A stretch of DNA of 64,000 bases from assembly GCF_963583255.1 (NCBI RefSeq), contig NC_084817.1:15568121-15632120 (forward strand), read 5' to 3'. Numbering within the stretch: the stretch's first letter is position 1; every line of letters starts with the position of its first letter. The position numbers and the translations under genes are program-made. Source of the DNA: Pyrus communis (taxonomy: Eukaryota; Streptophyta; Magnoliopsida; Rosales; Rosaceae). This document shows, piece after piece, positions 45,801-57,371 of this stretch. Under the pieces are notes generated by a model. It was given only the letters and a program-made list of their open reading frames with translations. It ran no database searches and was not told the DNA's origin.

Positions 45801-46285
45801 CTTTAACGAAATGCAACTTTTTCGTTACAAGTTCTATTCGAGCCTAACTAGCGCCCACATATTCATAACGTCGAGTACGATTTAATTACGATAACGAGAA
45901 ATATAAATTAAATCTGCATAATCACGTCCACGTCACTTTTCCGACAAGTGCATAACTACCAATTTACACACTCAGGGAGAAATTACATAGGAAATTAGGG
46001 GCGGGTCAGCACATATTTAACTTTCCCATGAGTCATACCTAGAAATAAAAATTAAATTGAATCGGTCACATGCATAAAAGTTCTTAAAACAAATATCCAT
46101 TCAAAATAAAGTATTCAAAGATGGTAATTAAAAACTTAATATCCAAAAACAAATCACCAACAAATAATCCAAACATAAGGGAAAATTGTTCAAACTTAAA
46201 TAAAAAACAAGGGAGGGTTCGGCCACTATGTGGAATTCGGCCCCCAAGGGTCTAAATGCAACTAAAAATAGTTTATGTCTAACAT

Positions 46286-47110
46286 TCTAATCGTCCACAG
46301 GGGTAATAACCTCCTGAAAGTCAGAAACCTCCGACTTGGTACTTTTTGGTTTATCTACTTGCATAAAATTTGATTCAATCTTCTTATGACGAGAATGATA
46401 TTCAGCTACAGCCTTCTGGGGAGCACGGAAAACACAGGACTAATGGTCTTTGGAACCACAGTGGTAGCATATGTCCGCATCCATGGTTTCAGGTGCTTGG
46501 CCCTTATTCTTGAAGTTTGGGCCCTTGGGAGTGAGGTTAGGGAGCTTCTGGGCTCGGTTTCTTCATTTAGATGGGCCTTGGCTCTGTTGACCTTGACAGG
46601 GTGGCTTTTGGCCGTGCCTACCATGCCTATGTTGGTGTTTTGGACATTGGTTTGTGTGGTAGTATGCTTCAGGCACATCAATCACCCCAGGAGATCATTT
46701 TCGGTTAAGTTCTCATTGCAGAACTTGAGAAATGATCAAATTTGACAAACTTTAGAAATATATTCATTCACAGACTTAAACTCTTGGAAGCGCAAATGCT
46801 GCTAGTTATGTCTTGCTTCAAGTAAGAAGATGTCCTTTTGGTGATCAAAGCGATCAGCCAAAGCGACCTAAAGTGCTCGTGGATCTTCCTTAGCAAGGTA
46901 ATCGGTTTGCAATGCGTCATGAATGTGTCGTCGGATGAAGATCATGGCAGTGGCTTTCTCAACTTCACCAACCGGGTTGTTCATCTGATCTTCAATGGCA
47001 GGATGCAAATTCTTTACGGTGAGGTGGAGCTTCACATCTTAGACCCACCTGAGGTAGTTTCTTCCAAAGACATCTAAAGCAATGAAGTCGAGTTTGTTCA
47101 AATTCGACAT
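46286..47110 (-). pseudogene. Copia gag, degenerate
   Basis: The minus strand starts ATGTCGAATTTGAAC at 47110 and translates, with frameshifts and stops, to a copia gag; near 46440 it contains a zinc knuckle region reading CYHCGSKDH. The 3' part of the gene is separated from the GAG-pre-integrase piece at 19714 by the chromovirus. Confidence 0.75.
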
Positions 47111-48664
47111 GTTCATATGAAAAAATAAATGGACAAGATGTGGTTAGTGTAATGGAGAAAAAATCAATCCATTCACATAGGAGTAAAACATACAGGTTCT
47201 AATAGACATGTATTAGTTTTAATTTACATGAAAAAAACTTTGGGTTTTCATGGGTGATGTTTTTAAGAAAAACTTCAGGTTTTCAAACAAGGCATGTTGC
47301 TAGAAATTTCAGGCTTTGAAAGAATTATGAACTTTAGGTTCATATGTTCTTGCAGACAAACACAAATATATATACCTAAAATATGCAACAAGAAAAAATT
47401 ATAATTGAATTAATAATTTAGACTTCGGACCATAAATTAAAGTCTGGGTGAAAAATTATAAAATCCAAAGTGCCTAAAAAAATATAGGCAATTATTTTTA
47501 AGGCCTAAAAATTTGGACCAAAGTCCATGGGTGGGCTAAGTGAACTGGTGTCATGAGGTCCAAGCCCAAAACTGGGCTGAGGAGGCACGGGCTTAACATG
47601 CAAGCAGGCCTAGCATCATAAGAATTGGATGCAGGTGCAAGCCCAAAAATAGAGGCCCAAATGGGCTCTGATCTGTTGCTTCGTAGACATGGATGCATCA
47701 GCACATAGGCTGGGATCCGATACAACGTAGTGCATTGAAATCGTAATAGCCTCGCGGGCTATGTTTTTCTGTGGTGCAAGACACGGGAACACCATGGCCA
47801 AGAAGGCCGGTGTTGGGCCAAGAGGAGCTCCAAAGCCCAAAAAGGGCTGGTGCTTACCGAGAACAGGCCCAGCTTAAGTGGGCTTGGGTTTCGAACCAGA
47901 CATCCCAGCGCAAGCTAGGTGAACTCGCCGGAGAAGAAAACCGGCGCCACCGCTGCAGACGGTCCTTTCATGGCACAAAAATCATGGCAAAGAAAACTAT
48001 GGGTTTGATAGCGACCCATAAAGGTGAACGGAGAGTAAAACATCTCAAAGTTTTAGAAACCCTAGAAAAATTAAATCGAAATTTTTGAAAAAAAAAAAAA
48101 CCAATGAGATTCGAATGAATCTCAGTCAAAACTTGTTCCCATTTGCAATGGTGGAGACGCCATTGAAGGTGTCGGGTTTTCTGGGTTTCAAACCTGGAGC
48201 CCGTGACTCTGGCTTTTGGTCTTGCAACTCGGGGAGAGTTCGACGGTGGCACGGCTTCAGGCCACTGCCATTGGGGTTCGAAAAAAAACTTAGAATTTAT
48301 TATGTTTTTTTTTTAATTTTTTTTTAATTTTCAGATTATAAATTAATTCAATTTCATGCATATGCAACATATAATTTAATGTATGAACAAATATTTGATA
48401 CAATTCATGGCAATATCAATTCACATAATTCAACAATTATGGATATAATGCATACACAATTTATGTGGAATCTAAAATTCGAAAAACGTAAAGTTGGGTC
48501 ATGCATTATGGTGAATGTTCATGCTATCAAAATTACAAAAATATTGAGATAAAAATTGTTGTTTTAAAAGAACCTGATTGTGTGATGATATTGATGAACT
48601 GGTTTGATGTAGAAAACTTCCACGTAAGATTCCTAAGCTCAGCAGTAGGAGCGTGTTGATAACA
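47111..48664 (-). other. Copia leader region
   Basis: About 1.5 kb between gag and the 5' LTR with no recognised gene. A purine/pyrimidine-biased part (47500-48300) contains repeated GGGCTT/AAGCCC strings. The sequence beside the LTR on the minus strand is TGTTATCAACACGCTCC, in the PBS position but unlike the standard tRNA-Met site. Confidence 0.6.
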
Positions 48665-48910
48665 TGTTGTGGCCTATATTTAACTGACAAAGGAGAGAGG
48701 GCATGACAAAGAGAAAGAGTGGACAGAGATGTATTTGTAGGGTTGTGTAGAGGATGTGTTATTCCCTCTACGCAGTGACTTTATTTATAGAAGTAAGGGA
48801 GGGAAGACTCATTCTCCTCCAAGGAATACAAGTCCTAATATGGAAGAATAACTAGAATCAAATCTAATTTAGGATTTACACTATCAAACTTAAATACAAA
48901 GTTTATAACA
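48665..48910 (-). repeat. 5' LTR of the copia element
   Basis: 246 bp, paired with 1721-1962. The AACTT duplication follows at 48911-48915, closing the nest. Confidence 0.9.
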
Positions 48911-48915
48911 AACTT

Positions 48916-49490
48916 GACTTTTTTCATGGTTTACTGTTTAAGGGGATGTTACATTCTCACTTAAATTTTTCCTTCTATCTTTTCCCTTTTCTTTTGTATT
49001 CTGCAATAGTGCGTGATGATTGAAACCATCAATTTTAAAAATTCAACTAAATTAGAAATTATTTAACCATTTGATAATATTGTCAAAATTTCATTGTCTA
49101 ACTGAATAATACAGTTTTTTTTTTTTTGAATAATTATTAGACAGCTAAACGATTTTGTAGTTAATACTATAGATCTTGAAAATAAACAGTTTAAATCATC
49201 ATACGAAAATTTAAAAAAAAAAAAAAGAAAAAAAAAGGTGAAGATTCCTATGACAAAGTTGTTAACATTCCTCTTGTAAAAAGGCCTTGGACATGGTAGA
49301 TTGGCCGAAAGTAGGGAGTAAATGACCGAAGGCATGGAGCAGAAAATTCTAAAACTAGTTTCCCCTTGGCAAAAAAGTGTAAAGAAATAAAGAGATCATC
49401 ATAAGTAGCTCTGCAGCCTGCACCCAATTTGGGGCACATTAGGGTTTTTGCGCAATGATTGTTCTCAATGGAGGGAGAGAGCCTACTCAA
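48916..49490. other. Intergenic DNA
   Basis: AT-rich with poly(T) near 49117 and poly(A) near 49213. No gene recognised. Together with the sequence left of 1716 this would have been contiguous host DNA before the copia insertion. Confidence 0.55.
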
Positions 49491-51184
49491 CTTAGGCCTG
49501 TCAATTTTTTGAACCATCTAACATGAAAATATTAAGTAATGAGTTATTTTTGTACGTTAACGAGTCAGGTTTTTATCGGGTTATCTGTTAAGAACTTGAT
49601 ACAATATTATTTGTCAGATCTTGATATTAGGCAGGATAATTTCTTGCATGACTTGTTAATTTGACAAGAAACGACATGACTCGTTAAAGAATTAGGTCGT
49701 TATCGAGTCACCCGTTAAGAACCTATTAAAATAACGAGTTTGACATGACACAACCTGTTAAGATAATAAATCTAATACGAAAATGATAACTCATATATTT
49801 CATGCATTTATACCATCCATTTCTAGCCTCTTTGTGATGTTTTTGAGTTAAATTGGATGCATTTTACCTTATTTTGTGTTAGTGTGCAAGCATGTACTTT
49901 AGGATCAATTTGAAGGCAAACGAAGTGAAAACATGCTATTTTTGGGGTTGACCCTTATTCAAATGTGGAAACAAGTTTAGTGGCCTGTTTTGAAGCCGAA
50001 ATAAAGAATCCAAGGCAAATCTGGTTTGTTAGAAGACCAGGAGCAGAATGGGAAAGGAATTGGAATACCTAGCCTGATTTGGAGGAGCCAAATAAGGAAA
50101 AATGTTCTAAACTTTGGCTTAATGGTTGGGATCACCTTGCAATCAGCTATAACCCCATTTAGCCTATGAATACTAAGGCTTCAGATCACTTTTTCACAAG
50201 ACCCCCTTGGGGGTCGCCCAGAGTTGTCTCTTTTCTCTCTCTTTGGCCTTTCTTCCAGAAACAAAACCCTATTTTCCTTCACCATCCACTGCCACCGAAA
50301 AAACCACGCAGCCGCACTGTTCTTGGAGAAGTTCAACATCAGAATTGCTTCAAGGGGGTTTCTTCTATGAACATTAGTTACACTCATGTTGTTCTTGATA
50401 TTTATATATTCTGTAATCATGTTGTGTAATTAAGTTCAAAGCTAGGGAATTCAATTTAGCCTTGCAAACCTACTCTATGTTATTAAGTTAAAGTATTCAA
50501 ACTACCAATCTGTGTTCTTGTTTCATTCACTGGTTTTATAGTTTAATTTGTTTGATAATCTTAACGTTTGATCACCATTAGGGCTGCTCATGAATTATTT
50601 AATCAAGGTTATAGTACACATCATGCTTAATCTTGGTAGACATGTGAATGAATAAAGAAACTGCTATGCATACATCCTTCTATGTAATTTCTTTGGTTCT
50701 TTGAAGTTTTCTTGTTCTTAATGGATTCTTACTTGCTAATCTAAGTTGAACATCACAACTAGGTTGCATATTAGGAGTACTTGATCACAACCACACATCA
50801 AATGGATGATCATAAATAAGTAAAACGAACCCTACTTGCAGATTGGAGAGTTGAATGCATTTTGACTTAATTTTCATGGAATTGACTTGTAATGGTGAAA
50901 TCGGTATCCCTAGTTCCATTCCCATTATTTCTGAATCAACCTATCATTTATCTTTATATTTCTTGCATTTTGAAGTTATTTAAACTTTCAATTGAAAAAT
51001 CTAAATTCAGTTTGCGTTTTCATTGTTTAGTTAGAGTTCACATAAAGCTAGTAATTTGTAGAGGTCTAATCAGTCCCTATGGTTCGACACCCTTACTTGT
51101 GCCACTATACTATCCTTATTTTTACACTTGAAAGAAACACAACAAAAAACAACACAAACACGACTCAGTTTTGCTAGGACTAAG
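49491..51184. mobile_element. Probable hAT-like remnant, split by an LTR-like sequence
   Basis: The left end CTTAGGCCTGTCAATTTTTT is an imperfect inverted match (11 of 15) to TTTGCTAGGACTAAG at the right end. The left arm has repeated GGGTTATC/CGAGTCA-type subterminal strings typical of plant hAT derivatives. The target duplication is unclear. Confidence 0.4.
49784..51129 (+). mobile_element. LTR-like sequence, possible solo LTR
   Basis: It begins TGATAACTCATATATTTCAT and ends shortly after CAGTCCCTATGGTTCGACAC and CTTGTGCCACTATACTATC, an ending common to plant gypsy LTRs. Flanks GAAAA and GAAAG are a near match for a 5-bp duplication. No internal region. The exact right boundary is uncertain. 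Confidence 0.45.
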
Positions 51185-51478
51185 CGAGTTCATATTGTCC
51201 TTCTTCGTCTTCAACCTTTTCCTGATAATGCCGAGCTAGCCATGGCAAAAGTTGCTCTCCCTTTGTCTTTCCTTTGAGGGAGCTCATGCTCTTATTGTGC
51301 GTGCATGCCTTTTCCATATGGAGCCAAGTGAAAGGGTTTGAATAATATAAAAAACCGTATCAAAAATCAATTCCCTGTCAGCTAAAAGCAATAATTTTTA
51401 TTTATTAACCATCCAACAACATATTAGACCTTTTATGCAAAGGAATTCTCATTTTTTTTTTCAAAAAAAAGGGGATTA

Positions 51479-51781
51479 AGTGTGAGACTCACTTCACAAC
51501 AAACATCAACGATCTGAACCATCTATTTTCTAAATCTCAATTCATAGATCATCTTTACGAAAATTCATTTCAATCCGAAACTATTTGCCTCTTTAATTAT
51601 CAAGATAAAATTTCATTGTTTTTCATACAACAAAGTAGTCATTAATTTCTTTGAACCTAATTAGATGTTTTAAACATTTCCGATTTGGCTAATATTTTTG
51701 TAAGGATGATCTATGAGGTGCAACTTGAGAAATGGACGGTTCGGATCGTTAAAGTTCCATATGGTGTGGACTCCACAACTA
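51479..51781. repeat. Foldback element of about 300 bp
   Basis: The left arm (51508-51565, AACGATCTGAACCATCTATT and on) is the inverted complement, with mismatches, of the right arm (51692-51750, ending GGACGGTTCGGATCGTT). Outer GTGAGACTCAC and GTGGACTCCAC strings extend the pairing. No coding capacity. Confidence 0.7.
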
Positions 51782-52431
51782 ATCTCTATTTTTATTTTAA
51801 AAAAATAAAATAAAAATAAAAAAAATCCTTCCCTTGAAGGTTTCTAACAATATATATCATTTTCTCTATCACTTGTTTTTTATTTTTTAGTATGGATAGA
51901 AGCATAGTATATATGCTTTTGTATTTATTGACTATCCAACAACATATATCATTTTCTCTATCACTTGTTTATGGTATTTTTAGTATGGATCGGACCATAG
52001 TATATATGCAAAGGATCGTTTGATCATTCATTATTTGATTTTTGGCCACACATTCAGTCGTTAGTTCATTTGATCATGTTACGAGGTGATCTACTCTAGA
52101 ATTTTTGCGCTTCCTTGAGCATCTCTAATATGTTTTATAAATGAGCACCTAAGCTAAAATTTGGGGAGAAGCTAGAAAACGTCAATTCCAAACATGTTTC
52201 ATATCATGCTCCTAAGATCATGAACCAGTTTATATTTGACAGAGTAAACAAAAAGGATCACGGAGTGTAACACTGGACATAATTTGAGGGTAAAAGAGCA
52301 ACTATTATTAGAGTTAAAAAAGCCAAACCTGAACATATAGTATATTTCTTGAATCATTGTTATAATCTAGTCGTCTTTGTAACCTAGTCACGAAAGAGAG
52401 AGAAGCGAAATCACTTCTGAATTCCTATAAA
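51782..52431. other. Intergenic DNA
   Basis: AT-rich; a 40-bp string around CATTTTCTCTATCACTTGTT is repeated at about 51857 and 51949. No gene recognised. Confidence 0.55.
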
Positions 52432-52436
52432 TATAC

Positions 52437-54852
52437 TGTGACGACCTATTCCAATTTATTGTATATATTTTATCCCTGTGTATGTAAGTGACGTTTATGC
52501 CTTCGTTGGTTTGGTGACATAGATGTACGTATATAGTTTAAATTCTTTTCTCACTGACGTGACTATCGACGTCACAAGCGTGTTGACACAAGTTAGGGTC
52601 GAATTGGGTTCGTAACGAAAATGTTACGAAGGAATAAGTGAAATTGGGTTGGTTTTATTTCCAGTGGACTCATTTTCTTGAGCCCTAAACATTGTAGCCC
52701 AATTAGGGCTTAAGATCCTTTTATCTAGGCCTAACCATGACCACATGCACACACCCACACACACGTACGTACCTTCATCCTCCCCCTTTTTCTCTCGATC
52801 TTTCCTTCGTCCATACAACCGAACCCTTTAACTTTCAAACACCATCACACACATAGATCAAACTTAAGGATAACGTTTTTATACTCCCCTTGACTTCACA
52901 AGTTTAGCCATACCATTAGTTTGAAGGGAAGATGTGTTGAACTCAAGAAACCCGAGCTCCGACGAGGGATCCAGTTTCCTCCGACATGATTGCGAAGGAT
53001 TCGCTTGGTTTTGAGACTTAAAAAGGTGTTCTTCTACCTTCCCTAACAACTTGGAAGAAGTTTTGAGTGGATTGGACGTTGGAACACACGGGTTTAGGAA
53101 GTTCCAATTTAGTTGGAAATTTTCAGAGATTTTCCGACCACTTTTCGTCGGTTTTAGGACTTCAAATAGGTAAGAATTTGTTCTACTCTCTAAGAGCTTC
53201 AAATCCATATAAAATTCATAGATTTTGGTTGAGATTTGAAGAAGATATTGAGGTTTGAAATTTTCCAGAAACCGACGACGCAATAGCGATTGGCGCCAGA
53301 ATCCGGTGAACCACCGGAGAAGGAAAGAGGATATTCCATCAACTTTGACAGAATATACTGACGGTATCAGGTAACTTTAACGGAATATTCTAATATTTAA
53401 TGGAATATTCCCTAACGTCGTTAGGGAATCCGTCAGTTTGCTAGGCACGTGCCTACACGTGTGGTCGTGCCTTGGCCAGCGCGTGGGGCATCGGAAAAAT
53501 ATGAGGATGCTCGTGGTGTTGCGTAGGCCACGATGGCATATTCAAATACCCCAATTGAGCAACGTATGAGAAGTTGTTACACGGTTTTGGTTTGTGCTTA
53601 AAATTAACGTTAAAATAGTTGTTTCACATATAGGTGAGACGTTTTCGGAGGACGAGCGCAGCTAGGCGAGACTCGGGGGTTACGACCCTGCTACATACCA
53701 GTGAGTGGGCTTTTGGTTTATATATATATATATATATATATGCGTTTCCTAGAAACTGTTTTTTAAATGGAATTTCATTTAAAATGCCATGTCATGTGTG
53801 CTTTACATTTTAGCATATGCATTAGTATAACTTTACATAATATTGCATGATGTTGCGGAGGCCCAGGTAAGTTCAGGTAAGTATATATTGACGGTATGGT
53901 TGCATGGTAGTTGATTATGACTTGATGCACATAGAGCTCATTGTCCTGCACCCCGGTGTTAGTGCTCCGCCCATGGTTAGGGCCTAAACTTCATGTGATC
54001 GTTCACCTCCCGCACCACATGCTCACCTTGGATCCAAGGCAGGCGCCAACCTGTTGTACATACCACATTAGGTGGTTCCCACTCGCAGGTTACTTGCGAT
54101 ACTTCGCACAGCCTTCACGTGATCGTAGCACTTGAGCGTATCTATTTACACCCAGCATGTCGTACAGACCACATTAGGTGATTCCAACTCATGTGCAGGT
54201 TTACTGCCATACATGTCACATTAGGTGACTCCGGCTGGATTGATGAGCACTAGGTTCAACCGTACAAATCACATTAGGTGACTCCGGCTGACATATCACT
54301 TTTACATTGATTTACATCACTTGGCTTACATATTTATTGCTAAGATAGTGACATGGCATATACTTGGTTTCCATTGCTTTCGTGAATGATTTCTATATAC
54401 GTATGTAGTATTATTTTCTGGGAAATTATACGGGTTTTACGATGAGCGGTTATTACGTTTCTAAAGACAAAGATGTTTTCAAAAACTTTGTTTTTGCTCA
54501 CTCACACTTTCTGTTTTGCGCCCCTCCAGGTTCTAGGTAGAAGTTTGTGTAGGTGGCTTACGAGGATTCTACAGCGGTTCTGACAGACTTCAAATAATGT
54601 AGGGATTTCTTTCATGTCTTGTATAATTAATACTTAGCTTGCTAGACTGCACTTAGGTTACCTACACTCTAAGAACTTGCATTACTATTTTAAACACCTT
54701 CACTCGTACTTATATACTTACCTAGTGTAAAGTAGCTAGTTTGGTTTTTATTTACCCAGATATTCGTATCACTATCACTTCCGTATTGTGCACATAGCTA
54801 CATCTTCCTTACGTGACGGCCAACATACCTCGATTTAGGTCGGGGTGCGTCA
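52437..54852 (+). mobile_element. Solo LTR related to the chromovirus
   Basis: A 2416-bp LTR starting TGTGACGACC and ending GGTGCGTCA, with a TATAC duplication at 52432-52436 and 54853-54857. Its start, its CACCCCGGTGTTAGTGCTC segment and its end match the LTR family at 19715-22355, in the opposite orientation. No internal region. It includes a (TA)n run near 53720 and four degenerate copies of a CACATTAGGTGACTCC motif. Confidence 0.85.
54062..54293. repeat. Four dispersed copies of an ACATTAGGTG motif
   Basis: Copies of CACATTAGGTGNNTCCNNCT lie near 54064, 54170, 54217 and 54268. Related GTCGCCTAATG strings occur in inverse orientation in the LTRs at 20340-20470 and 30695-30810. Confidence 0.7.
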
Positions 54853-54857
54853 TATAC

Positions 54858-55780
54858 TGTCAAATCTTTATGAGCTTTCTGCGTCTAGATATCGTCTTCT
54901 TTGTAACCGATTCAATTTCATAATGGTCATCATTGCCATTTTACTGATTATAAAAGATGCATTTCATTGTAAAGTGAAGAAAATTACATCAATTTTGTTT
55001 AAATAGTTCAAAAATGCCAAGTAGTTCAAAAAATAAGCGGCGACAATTGACAACTTAAATAGTAGACGACAAACGAATGAAATGTATTATAGTGGAGCAA
55101 GCGACCTAGAGATCTTCAAGCCATGTGAGTTCTCAAAAGTTCCTGCGCAAAGTGAGCAGCCTCCGATCGGCTAGTTGTAGGTGTCAGTCTGACATGGTTT
55201 CATGCGGCGCACATGCTTCAATGGGAGCCAAACATGCTAGCCTGTTGCTATCTGCATGTCGTTTCCCCATCGAACGACACTGGACCTTGGTCCTCTCCTC
55301 AGTATAATTACTTTTACATAGCAATGTTAGTGAAATTAAATTTGCTAAATTAAATTTGCTAAATTAAATAATATGTAAGTTGATGATTGAATTATCTTGA
55401 TAAACATGCTCATATATATTAGTGACATGATCATGTAGTTTGTAAATTTTGTCTATAAATTTAGTTTTTCTAAAATTACCTTTACAACAAAAATGATTTT
55501 TTCATCGATAATCCTTCTTCCCTACTTACTTACACTTAACAACAACAACGCCCTTTTAGGCTTTTTATTCACGTCCTTTTCAACACCAACCACCATCTTG
55601 ACAGCTCCATAATTCTTTTAGTTTGGAAAGCAATTTGTGCTTTCTCAAAGCAGAAAAAACTTGCTTGAAATAAACACGACTTCACATGAATTTTAAAATA
55701 CTGATTCGCTCCTTATCTATAAAACATATTGTTCATACTTATCTGCTTGTATGCACATTATGATATCATAATGTTCTATA
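54858..55780. other. Intergenic DNA
   Basis: No gene recognised. A 15-bp AAATTTGCTAAATTA-type unit is tandemly repeated near 55338-55370. Confidence 0.55.
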
Positions 55781-56350
55781 GGGCTTGTTTTGTGGACCGG
55801 ATGGGATTTGACTTAATATTTAGAATAGGTTAGAATTGAATTGGAGTGGATAAGATGAGATTTTTGTCAAGTGTTTGGTGCATATAAGTAATTTGGACTG
55901 GTTATGGATTAATTTACTTATAAAATTAAAAAAAAATTACAACGTCAACCTCTCTCTCTCTCTCCCTCCCGATTTCTGTCTCTTCTCTCTATCCATCTCT
56001 CTCGACGACAACCCACACCCACCCGCCTATAGCTCACACCCACGACGCCACGACGCTCGAAATCCACCCCACCATATCGGGGCTACTCGCGACGAGACAT
56101 GTGATGAGAGAGAAATCGGGAGAGAGATAGATGAAGATTACGGAATGAAGTGATGACATAGAGAGGTGAGGAAGAACACGACACGCACATCAGGCAGAGG
56201 GGATTGGTAACCATGTGTGAGGTTGGTTACATAACCCACCTGATTTTGGATCTCTTCTAATCCCATCTAATCTCATCCTAGTTACATTTGACACTATCAA
56301 ACATTGGACTTGGTCTCTAACTTATCATATCCGGTCCACCACACGAGCCT
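55781..56350. repeat. Inverted-repeat element, hAT-like
   Basis: The left end GGGCTTGTTTTGTGGACCGG is an inverted match to the right end (AGGCTCGTGTGGTGGACCGG on the minus strand). About 570 bp, with CT-rich interior (55950-55995) and no transposase. Shares the TTACATAACCCA string with 1445-1678. Target duplication unclear. Confidence 0.65.
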
Positions 56351-57371
56351 TATGTGTGTGACACGGTAATTTAACAAAGACAAAATAATTAGTTGTGTGT
56401 ATGAAAGGGTGATTTGAGTTTGCCAAATTAACATAAGTGCAAAGTTTTACTCCCTTCACTTTTAGCTGCTTTTGAACATGTTCTGGTGGAAAGGATGTAA
56501 AATCCCCAATGATTAAAAATGATTCTGCTCCCCGAACCAACAAACCCCAAATTCTCACCCTAAAAATTTTGCTTTTAAGCTTTCCCTCAACATTTTTAAC
56601 GATTTAATTTTTAATGCAATTTGACCAATACAATTAGTGGTGGAGTCAAAATTTTCAAACTTTGGGGGTCATGATATCGACCAAAATAGCTTCATTGGAT
56701 CATTTCGTCAAACACCTCATAGGCACCTGTCAATTTTTGCCAACATATGCCGAAAACTTTTGCCAACATATGTTTATAACTACAATTATTTGTAGAGGCT
56801 TGTCGAGAGTAATTGCAAGATACTATGAAATAATATTGAAGACTATCAAGACTTGTTAACTAAGACATTTTATTGAACACATGGTGCGCACGATAGAGTG
56901 CACACAAGAAGAGAGAAAAGGAAGACAAAGATTATAAAAGAAAATAGAATAAGTAGGAGTAGTTTGTAATCTAGTTTGTCCTAATGGTTTATAAAGGTCA
57001 AATACAATACACAGACAAATATACATAGAACTTTTTGAAGTTATTGAAGTTAAGGACAACCAAAGAACCCATATACAATGCAATGCACCTTCAACAAGGT
57101 CAAAACTCGTGGCCCTTCAAAGTGAAGGAAAAGAAAATAATAGATTTTTTTTATTCACAATCGCAACGGAAAACAATAACATTTTGTGTGAAATCTAGAC
57201 TCTTTGGTCCTGAATTGAATTTTGAGAGAGTTTGCTTAGCATTTCTCAATTTGGTTTCACTAAAATACACACAAATAGAATGTCGTTTGTGTAAAGAGTA
57301 ATGCATATTAAGGTATATAAGTTCTTTAATATTAAATTTAATATAGGATGCATTTAACATATTTTGAGGTG
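56351..57371. other. Intergenic DNA
   Basis: No gene or transposon end recognised in about 1 kb of AT-rich sequence. Confidence 0.5.

Larger units (their letters stand above)
31659..45870. repeat. Seven-unit tandem array (about 890 bp each) within an LTR
   Basis: Units start near 31659, 32551, 33440, 34331, 43201, 44091 and 44981. The fourth is split by the element at 34897-42871. Each begins near CGTCTGGTTTTGCTGG and ends near CCACATACTCGTAAC. The seven copies look more similar to each other than to the single copy in the other LTR (21320-22210), so the array grew after insertion. Each unit holds, on the minus strand, a TTTAAATATC TATA-like string and a CT-rich leader, possibly the LTR promoter; on the plus strand each has a 95-110-codon ORF, probably incidental. 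Confidence 0.9.
19715..46011 (-). mobile_element. Decayed Del/Tekay-type chromovirus (Ty3/gypsy)
   Basis: LTRs beginning TGACGACC on the minus strand flank a decayed internal region: PBS for initiator tRNA-Met (30081-30097), zinc knuckle (28894-29220), protease (28118-28642), RT (27622-28098 and 24430-24802), RNase H (23835-24389), integrase (22734-23216) and a chromodomain (22410-22682), then a polypurine tract. The chromodomain after integrase puts it among chromoviruses; long LTRs and tRNA-Met suggest Del/Tekay. Every gene is broken, and two foreign insertions are present. The right boundary is uncertain by two bases (46011 or 46013). I found no matching target duplication (CAACT on the left, CATAT on the right), probably because of age. 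Confidence 0.9.
30101..46011 (-). repeat. 5' LTR of the chromovirus, expanded and interrupted
   Basis: It matches the 2641-bp 3' LTR at both ends but contains seven tandem copies of an about 890-bp unit and a 7975-bp inserted element. Without that insertion it is about 7.9 kb. Confidence 0.88.
1721..48910 (-). mobile_element. Decayed Ty1/copia retrotransposon hosting a 47-kb nest
   Basis: This is the outermost element of the nest. It starts TGTTGCGG and ends ATAACA, and is flanked by a perfect 5-bp duplication AACTT at 1716-1720 and 48911-48915, which ties the two distant LTRs to one insertion. Its minus-strand order is 5' LTR (48665-48910), leader, gag (46286-47110), GAG-pre-integrase (19397-19714), integrase (18741-19060 continuing at 4600-4962), reverse transcriptase and RNase H (2480-4233), polypurine tract, 3' LTR (1721-1962). 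Coding sequence is interrupted by two gypsy insertions and by many stops and frameshifts. The LTRs differ at roughly 10% of positions plus small indels, so it is the oldest layer. The order gag-integrase-RT-RNase H is diagnostic for copia. I did not assign a lineage. Confidence 0.92.

Noticed and set aside
31659..45870. CRISPR-like array
   Set aside because: The units are about 890 bp, without short repeats or unique spacers, and lie in a plant LTR.
19710..46016. Target duplication for the chromovirus
   Set aside because: The flanks CAACT and CATAT agree at only three of five positions, so I do not claim a duplication.
46386..47077. Plus-strand ORFs in the copia gag region
   Set aside because: They are opposite-strand shadows of the degenerate minus-strand gag with its zinc knuckle.
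53718..53742. (TA)n run as a regulatory site
   Set aside because: A simple microsatellite inside a solo LTR; nothing indicates function.
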